Below, piece by piece: positions 57,033 through 64,000 of a stretch of 64,000 bases of DNA. The stretch lies in assembly GCA_023105745.1 (NCBI GenBank), contig JALGQZ010000011.1, positions 28,456,612-28,520,611 of the forward strand. Direction: 5' to 3'. Made by a program: the position numbers and the translations under genes. The DNA is from Austropuccinia psidii. Taxonomy: Eukaryota > Basidiomycota > Pucciniomycetes > Pucciniales > Sphaerophragmiaceae. Below the pieces are notes generated by a model. That model searched no databases. It was not told where the DNA came from and saw only the letters and a program-made list of their open reading frames with translations. Positions within the stretch are counted from its first letter, which is position 1; each line of letters starts with the position of its first letter.

Positions 57033-57957
57033 CAGATTTATGGAAGTAAAAGAGTGAATTTAGTCAGATATGAATATCAACCCTGAAGGTCATCAAGTTT
57101 CTGGGTCCATAGCTACATTTATGGCCCCTCAAGGTCCTCAATATGGGGCCCCAATAAGCAATCCAGGACCTGCCCTTCAAATTTGGGGAGATGGCTGTTG
57201 CCATGGACCTGGACCAATCTCAATGAGTCCAGGCCACATGGCAAACTTGGCCCATTTTGTTCTCTTTGACCCCCTAGAACACCAGAAGATTTGCACCCAG
57301 CGGGACTGCAATATTCCCTATGAGCTGGGGGCCATGTACTACAGACCATGTACCACTGGCTGCATATCACAGGCTGTGGATGATAAAGGCCGCAAAAGGC
57401 CTAAAAAGGCCAAAAAGGCCAAATTTTCAAGAATGGCCGCAAAAATGGCAAGGACCCAAAATAACCACAAGCACCCCAAACGACCCCCAAGGGCCATTTG
57501 GGCCCATTTTCAAGCTCATAAGGAAAATAATCCTGAGTCAGGACAATCAGCATATGCATAACTTAGGTCTGATGCAAGGAAAGGCTCCAGAGGATAAATA
57601 TGGTCAATTCTTGCAAGGCTATAAAATAATATAGCCATTATTCATCAAATATCAAGTTGAAGGACATTGTAGCCTTCATTTTGGGTTACACCCCAAGGCC
57701 AATGAAGGAAAGAGAAGACTCAGGAAAGAGGATATGCTTCAAGAAAATTGAAATTACTTACTTATTGAAGGGGGGAAAGTCATTAATGAAAACAGAAAAA
57801 AGAAGAATGAAGACAGGGGATTTTCAGTATAATGATCAAAAGGAATGAAGATTAAAATTTTATTATTTTGAAAAAAATGCAAGGATAATGGAATGACACT
57901 CAAGAGTTGCAAGATATTATGGTATTCAGCAGCCCACCAGCTTCAAGAGGGGTATAC
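57033..57957 (+). other. A2 region between the antisense gene and the 3' LTR, with a decayed heptamer array
   Basis: Relatively GC-rich (57110-57520) and homologous in place to A3 45804-46811. At 57333-57381 seven consecutive 7-mers (CATGTAC, TACAGAC, CATGTAC, CACTGGC, TGCATAT, CACAGGC, TGTGGAT) look like the CGG array after CpG loss. AAAAGGCC motifs follow at 57385-57420, as in A3. The end CTTCAAGAGGGGTATAC is the polypurine tract. Open frames here are not convincing genes. Confidence 0.65.
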
Positions 57958-58191
57958 TGTCACAGCCACTATTAGGGGTAAGGGTATTCAAGCTTAAACC
58001 CACTAAAACTAACCAACCCTGAAGTTAATTGTTTGTATGGGTATCAATTTCAGCAAATGTTTTTCCAAAAACACTCATACAGCTTGGCCCATCAATATAG
58101 CCTGAATTCACCAATACAGATTTGGATACACTAGTCCAAAACTGTATTACCACTCAATTGCACCACACCTCTTGTACAGACCCTGAACATC
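57958..58191 (+). repeat. Start of the A2 3' LTR, cut by E5
   Basis: It begins TGTCACAGCC and matches the A3 LTR (TTAGGGGTAAGGGTATTCA, TACACTAGTCCAAAACTGTAT, CACCACACCTCTTGTACAG) until E5 starts. The rest should lie beyond the right edge. Confidence 0.8.
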
Positions 58192-60025
58192 CATGAGCCT
58201 TAGGGGTATTTTCATATACCCAAAAGACCACAAATAACATACTTATGCTGAAATTATAAATACATAAACTGATTTGTTTTATGAAAACAAAAATTAAAAT
58301 ATGAATATAAGCTTTATATACAAAACGAAAGATAAATATAAAGTTTATAGAAAAACTGACATTTTGAATTATGATTTGAAATTAACGTTAAATTGAAGTC
58401 TAAAATTGTGAAAATACACTTATATTTGAAAAAATGAACTAAAAATAAATTTTCAAAAAAAATATTAACATTGAAGTCTTTTTGGAAAAAAAGAAAATAA
58501 CATTTATTATAAATTTTTTACAACAAATAAGCTTATGAAGATTATTTCCCCATAGGATTCCTCATAAAAAAACAGGTGGGGTTACCTCTGAGTGAAAATT
58601 TGTAACTAAACTTCAAATAAGCCTAAATGAAGTTTTTGGTATTTTGTGTATGAAAATATGGAATTCTTCAAAAGATTAACTTAATTCACAGAAAATGTGG
58701 TGTTCAATATCAATTATTGTGTTAAAATTGGGCTGTAGTATGTATTTTAGAAGCTATGAGGGATTGAAGTATTTTCAATTGAAATGTCAAAATGTGCACA
58801 TGTATTACATAAGTGAACTTTGACTTAAATATGTGAATTAAATAATGACAGTTGTGCACTGTGAATTTTCAATCAAATTACATATGTTAAATTCTAGTCT
58901 AGTAAATGATTAGAAATCAAAGAAAAACAAAATCGGAAAGGTTAAGTTTGGGGGGAAAGGAATCTTAGTTGCAAGGGTGCAAAACTCCCCCAAATTTCTT
59001 GCTGACAGGTGTTGGATGTTGCAATCAATGAAAAAGTTCATTACTTTTTTCCTGGTATTTATTCACAGGGTCTGTGACTCAATTCATGATGATGGTTTGA
59101 TGCCATTTAGGGCAGTTTCAACTGTTTCCAAGATGGTAAAAATACCCTTGAATTGAAAACATCTTAGTAAAAATGGTTTTTACTGGTCTTGAGGTCTCTT
59201 AAATATGATTCGAAATGTTTTGAATTCTTCAATCTAGGTATTACTAAAGCAATGGCTGATTTAAGGGACTAAAATGGCTTAAAATAGAAAAAATAGGCTA
59301 AACCAGCCCTTTTTTGGTCCAAACCATGGTTCAATTATGCAATAATTGGCTTTTCTGTTGTAAGAATGTTTCTCACAGCTAATTAGAGTAAACTTTATTT
59401 TTGATTAAGAAAATTAGTGTCTATAAAAGAATGTCTTCCTTGACCCACCTTTCTCTGCATGTTAGAATGTTTTCCTTTTACAATTAGCTTAAAGCACTGT
59501 TCAATTAATCAATAAGATATTCCAACCAGCTTTTTTAAATAATTCTCAACCTTTTAGCCATCTGAAAAAATAATTGTAATAAATTTTTGTAACTCTTATC
59601 ATCATTCTTACCCTTGAAGCATCTTTTGTCACTGTTAACCTTGTCACTTTGTTTCCAATGTCACTCTGGTCACTTTTGAGTATATTTTATCTTTGATATG
59701 CCTTTTGAAAGACTCTGACCTTATACTAATTGCCTGAAGTTCTTTGCTAAATTAATTCCAAAAAAATTTCTCCTGAAGAAATTTCTTTTGAGGCCTCAAA
59801 TATCTCTTGTTGAGTATTTTTGGATAGATCTTTATTGTCGGTAAAACAATAAATATTTAGAATATTATTGTTTTATACAAAGAAAGCTAACAAAAAATCA
59901 ATTTGGTGTGTTATATTTGGAAAATATTCAAATTTACTATTTTTAAATTGAATTTTAGCTTATACAAATTTTGAGGACAGTAAAAGTACTTGATTTTTAA
60001 CTGAAGTTTCATATCCACACCTGTT
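58192..60025 (+). repeat. 5' LTR of E5
   Basis: It is collinear with the reverse complement of 3249-5089, about 1.83 kb. The terminal TG is decayed (CATGAGCC for TGTGAGCC), and the end reads CACACCTGTTA for CACACCTTACA. No genes are seen in it. Confidence 0.8.
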
Positions 60026-60497
60026 ATTTGGGGGAAATCCATGGTAATTTTCCTGTGAGATATTTCTTTAACTTTTTTTAACACTTTCCCTATATTGAAA
60101 AACTTCAAAATACATAAAAACTACTTATAAGACAAAAATTCATAAAAAATAAAATGTTTTTCATAATATAAGTGAGGCTTCATTTGTAATTTCTCTTTTA
60201 TAAAACCTTTTTTTACTTAATTATTTTCTTTTTCATTTAATTTTTCTGTCTGACAATGTGGTAAGAAAAGAAAACATTCAAACAGAAACAACAACTACTA
60301 GTATTATTCCTTCCAGTACTCTCAATTATGACTATAATAGAACTTTCATTATAGTTAAGATCAATCAAGAAAAGAAAATTTACCCTTAATTTATTAATTT
60401 GGATATTGGGAATACACTCCCAACAACAAAGAATTTTTTCAATAGTGGGTTTTTGATGTAAAAATACTATTTATAAGCTTTCTTGCCAATAATTATG
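60026..60497 (+). other. E5 leader
   Basis: Primer-site candidate TGGGGGAAATCCATGG at 60028, then AT-rich leader. No gene is visible. Confidence 0.5.
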
Positions 60498-61128
60498 CCT
60501 TCAAACAGATCAGGAGAAAGCAATAACCCCACAAAAAGCTCCCATAACGGTTATAGACATGATCATGCCAGAAGCCAATAAGCTTCAGAAGGACAAGGGT
60601 CAGTAAATGAAGCCCAAACTGACAAATTATTCCATTCTGAAGCTGATGACACTTTTCTACCTTCAAACAGAGATGAAACCACCACAAGAAGCCTTGGTGG
60701 ACTTATACGAAGCCAGCCAGAAGGCATATAACAATGCAATTCAGCACAAAGAGCATCAAATCCTAGTATACCTCTGGAATAACTGCATGAAAGCTTACCT
60801 GACTGTGAGAAAATTTGTGGGAAATGCCAATACTTGCAAGTTACTGAATTGATGGCATCCAGTGATAGAAAAGAAGAACATGATGCTTTTAACAGAAGAA
60901 TTTAGGGAAAAAACCATTGAACACCCAAACAGGTGTCGAAACCACTGCCAGCTTCCAGCAGCAGCATCTCAACACAAGAAAACAGCCACAAAATCAAAAC
61001 AAGGGCAAGGGAAAAGCACCAGGGACAAAACCATACAGAAAAGGCTATATAATACCACAGATTCAACAGGATACCATTGCAAATGTGTTTCATACGGACA
61101 TAACCATTGTGAGCCTGCAAGCATGTAA
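60498..61128 (+). pseudogene. Broken N-terminal gag region of E5
   Basis: An ATG at about 60498 starts a frame (MPSNRSGESNNPT) stopped within 40 codons. Continued pieces at 60607-61128 correspond in place to the N-terminal gag region of B1, but similarity is weak. Several stops and shifts are present. Confidence 0.45.
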
Positions 61129-61671
61129 ACCTTTACCTGCTATACAGACCCCAATCACTTTAAAAAATTTTCTCATTTTCCCTCAACATTTTGTAAAAAT
61201 CTCAAATACTTAAATTAATTATATTAGAATATGAATTTGATCTTGTTGCTATGACTGATTCCTAAATATGTCATAGTATAAAGTTCCCACTATGTCATCA
61301 ATCTTGTTTTTATATCTGCTTATGTTGCTATAACAGATCTTTCCTCATCTGAACAAAAGTTATTTCATATTATTTTGATTTTGAATTTGTAAATACAATA
61401 TTCAAAGAGGATTCATTCTTTTTGAATTAATCCTCAGATCTCCCACATAAATATATTTTTATGATTAAAATCACTTTCATTTTATTTTGGAAATATTTCA
61501 TTTCTACTGTTGAAGCCTAAATTACAACAGTACATAATTTCAAATAAAGTGATGTGTCTATTACTTCAAATAATAGTATTCCACTTCTTTTTGATTTATT
61601 AAAATTCCTAGTATTTTAGTCTGGAAGCCACGAAAGAGGCACCAGCTAACAACCATGATGGATATTCAGAG
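61129..61671 (+). other. AT-rich stretch in E5 without a gene
   Basis: About 540 bp with dense stops in all frames. B1 has no equivalent stretch, so this may be a small unrecognised insertion or badly decayed gag. Confidence 0.4.
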
Positions 61672-63246
61672 GTGAGCATGAGCCAGATCCAACTATCAGA
61701 AATTATTTCTGAGGTTTTTGACAGAATTCAAAATGCCTTAAAAAGTCATATTTCTGGTAAAAACTCAACCATTTGTAACAATTTTAAAACAAAAAACCTG
61801 ATTTTAAGCAAAATAAATGAAACATTCATGTGTTTTGAGAAAGTTTTCAGAACAACTAAACCATCAAATAATGGTAGTTCATTTGAAAAAAAATGAGTGA
61901 ACAATTAGTCATTAAAGAAGAATTCACAGATAAATGTTTAAAATTCAATATTGATGATATAATTGAGACAAGAAGAAATACAGCCATAAGTAATATCAAA
62001 GGAGATAATAAGAAAATCCATGATTACATCAAAATTTATTTACTGAAGTAAAGAGAAGTATCAGAATTACCAATGAAACTGAACCATATCATTTCTGATA
62101 ATAATCAACAAAAATAATTATAATAATAAACAATAATTAAAACTGACATGTATAAAACTGAGTTCATCAATTCAATACGATACTTCCAAAATGAAGTCAT
62201 AAATTCCAAAACATTTAATACCAGTAAAATAAATGAAATTGAATAATTACTGCACACCTTACCAAGAATGTATACACCTCTGAATCAAAATTGGGGTATA
62301 AGAATTTCCAACCAAAAATTATTGGTCATAAAAAGTTCACAAATAAAAAATGAATTTTCCACTTCTTTCAATAACTTGGAACCACCAATGGGCTAAGAAC
62401 TTATTAAATAGGTACCAAAGCTGAAAGGATGGCTTCACTTCAGTGGTGAAGGAGGATACAACCATATGGAATTAATCAGAGGTATTGAAATGATCAAAGA
62501 AAACTTTGAGCTAACAGAAAGATTGGTAGCTGCAATATTTAACACCTTTCTTACCAAATCAGCTCACAGATTTTATATCAATTTGGGACAAGCACATGAA
62601 CAGCAAAGTTGGACTTGGTGGAAAGCCCAAATTATGAAAAATGGGCCAATAATTCTTGCAGATATAAAGTTGAAAAGCCTTTGAATCTTCTAGATTTTAT
62701 GCTGAAAAAGATAAAGATTTGACATGGTTTTTCCAAAAAAACAACACACTAACAGCATTATATCCTGATATGTCAGAATTTATCATCCACAGAAGTATTC
62801 TGAAGAAATGTGGAGGTGGCTTGGAGCATTCTTTCAAAAACAGGAGTAATGAAAAATCTTCAGAAGAAGATATTATAAATATATTGGAAGAAGTAACCAC
62901 CAGAACCAGAAATGGTTCTGGTAAGATGACTCTTAAAACAAAGCTTAATATACCTTGGAAAGATTATGTGGATAAAAACCCCAAAGAAAACTCTAATAAT
63001 ATGAAATAAAAAGCTGCAGATACAACCATGAAGCTCAATATTTGCCAAAGTACCACACATTTAGCTATTAAATGTCCAAAAAAAGAAAAAATCAGTGAAA
63101 TTGACATTGAGAAAGAACCTGATGTTGAGATAGATGATGTAAATGAGGAAAATTCAGATGATAAATCATCAATATTTTCTGAATATTCAAAAGATATGGA
63201 AAATATAAATGTCTCATTTGATGTCATGATATCTTACTCCCAATAA
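61672..63246 (+). pseudogene. Broken gag of E5
   Basis: Fragments at 61672-61896, 62430-62684 (WLHFSGEGGYNHMELIRGIE, homologous to the B1 block at 36829), 62719-63009 (TALYPDMSEFIIHRSILKKC, matching B1 NALYPEMSQKMVHMKI) and 63028-63246 are in different frames. The zinc knuckle is degraded to CQSTTHLAIKC, with the first cysteine pair lost. Confidence 0.75.
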
Positions 63247-63252
63247 CCACAA

Positions 63253-64000
63253 TTGATAAATAGCCAATTTGGCTTAGCAAAACCTAAAGATGAACAGCTC
63301 ATGAAAACCAAACCAAATGGGGGAAACAGCTACACATCTGTAAAGTACCATATAACAGAAGTGGTAATGAACAACAAACCCACTAAGCTGTTACTTGACA
63401 CAGGAGCCTTCTCATCTTGTGTTGGAAAATATTTTCTGGATAACTGTGTACCAAATGTTGAAGAACAATTATTACCAAATAATGGCATCAAATTTAGCAG
63501 TTCAAGTAATCTAATAAAAGCATTGGTCATATTGGAAACCACTGTAATATTCCCATATATCAATGGAAATTTGGGAATTACTGTTGATTTTTCAGTTATG
63601 GAAAACTGCTCTAGAACCCATTTCATATTAGTAAATCATTATTTGATCCTGTATTGCATTGATTTACACAACAAAGACAGATACGTTACAGTTGGTATAA
63701 ATAAAAATCATATATTTTCCTTTTTAACTTTTAAAAGACAAATTACAGTAAATAAAGTATTATAAGTCAGCTTGAAATTAGAGAATTTCAATTCAGATTA
63801 AATGAATGGAGCTGAAATAAGTCTTCATCTTACTGAAATACAAGGAAATGAACTCTCTACCATCTTATTTGAGCACAAAGAAGCCTTTGAAACCGATTAA
63901 GAATACTTTGGTGAAATTATTGTTCATGAAATATACATTATTTTTAAAATTGAGAAACCTTATCCACCTTTCTTGAGGAGGCCTGTATACACAGAAAGAC
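63253..64000 (+). pseudogene. E5 protease and start of RT, partial
   Basis: 63253-63765 encodes the retropepsin region with an intact LLDTGAFSSCVG site and NHYLILYCIDL in place of NDYLSIYGINI. A stop at 63763-63765 and others (for example about 63898) separate it from the RT start, which reads IEKPYPPFLRRPVY at the window edge and matches B1 VEKPYPPLLRRPAY. Confidence 0.75.

Larger units (their letters stand above)
13683..58191 (+). mobile_element. A2: old family-A Ty3/gypsy element, host of most other insertions
   Basis: The element's own sequence is the 5' LTR (13683-13904 plus 25044-25565), leader, gag (26281-27632), pol (27620-31197), an antisense pseudogene (31857-32906 continuing at 56879-57032), a downstream region (57033-57957) and the start of the 3' LTR (57958-58191). 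All coding parts are heavily mutated. B2, with C inside it, split the 5' LTR. B1, with A3 and a Mutator-like element inside it, split the antisense gene. E5 cut the 3' LTR, and the remainder should lie beyond the window. Confidence 0.85.
58192..64000 (+). mobile_element. E5: family-D Ty3/gypsy element, 5' portion, runs off the window
   Basis: A 5' LTR (58192-60025) matching the solo LTR D1 is followed by TTTGGGGG, the same eight bases that follow the B1 LTR, and then by decayed gag, protease and the start of RT in the B order. It inserted into the A2 3' LTR. The 3' LTR and target duplication are outside the window. Confidence 0.8.

Noticed and set aside
58194..60041. ATCCA on both sides of the E5 LTR, suggesting a solo LTR with a target duplication
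   Set aside because: The right-hand ATCCA lies 11 bases beyond the true LTR end, which is marked by TTTGGGGG as in B1, and gag follows. The match is a coincidence.

Overview
This window looks like an AT-rich, transposon-saturated fungal chromosome. The polyproteins resemble those of rust fungi (Pucciniales), and from memory they look most like the myrtle rust Austropuccinia psidii. I could not run a search, so the species is an inference. I see no ordinary host gene, tRNA or rRNA. Only about 322 bp (1690-2011) and 145 bp (13538-13682) are not assigned to a mobile element. The rest is Ty3/gypsy LTR retrotransposons and one Mutator-like DNA transposon, stacked inside one another. I use working names: families A, B, C, D and E, with copies A1, A2, A3 and so on.

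Layout. The pol tail and 3' LTR of element E1 occupy 1-1689. A1 is an old, minus-strand family-A element (2012-13537) whose 3' LTR holds a solo family-D LTR (3249-5089). A2 is an old, plus-strand family-A element that starts at 13683 and runs past 58191, blown apart by later insertions. Its 5' LTR holds a solo family-B LTR (B2, 13905-25043), which in turn holds a gag-protease element C (14732-23735). Its downstream antisense gene is split by B1 (32907-56873). The B1 reverse transcriptase is split by the very young A3 (38524-47576). The B1 3' LTR is split by a Mutator-like element (52263-56689). The A2 3' LTR is cut by a family-D element (E5, from 58192) that runs off the right edge. Five-base target duplications were found for A1 (4/5), D1, B2 (4/5), B1 and A3. 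An imperfect 8-base duplication flanks the Mutator-like element, and a 4-base one may flank C.

How it works together. Family A is the most informative. Its U3/R boundary carries a 14-base sequence complementary to the site just after the 5' LTR, and the two sites co-vary between copies. This suggests Tf1/sushi-like self-priming rather than tRNA priming. Gag and pol are joined by what looks like a -1 frameshift heptamer. A3 has almost no gag, yet its LTRs differ at only three positions, so its Gag was probably supplied in trans.

The most interesting possibility is a small regulatory module inside family A. Between pol and the 3' LTR lies a spliced antisense gene for a 396-residue protein with a perfect fungal Zn(II)2Cys6 cysteine pattern. 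About 350 bp upstream of its start codon is an array of CGG triplets repeating exactly every 7 bp. CGG triplets are the classic target of Zn2Cys6 proteins. Decayed heptamer arrays are visible in A2 and in the A1 LTRs. The Mutator-like element is also unusual: its four-exon transposase appears fused to AT-hooks, a CCHC zinc knuckle and a C-terminal OTU-type cysteine protease.
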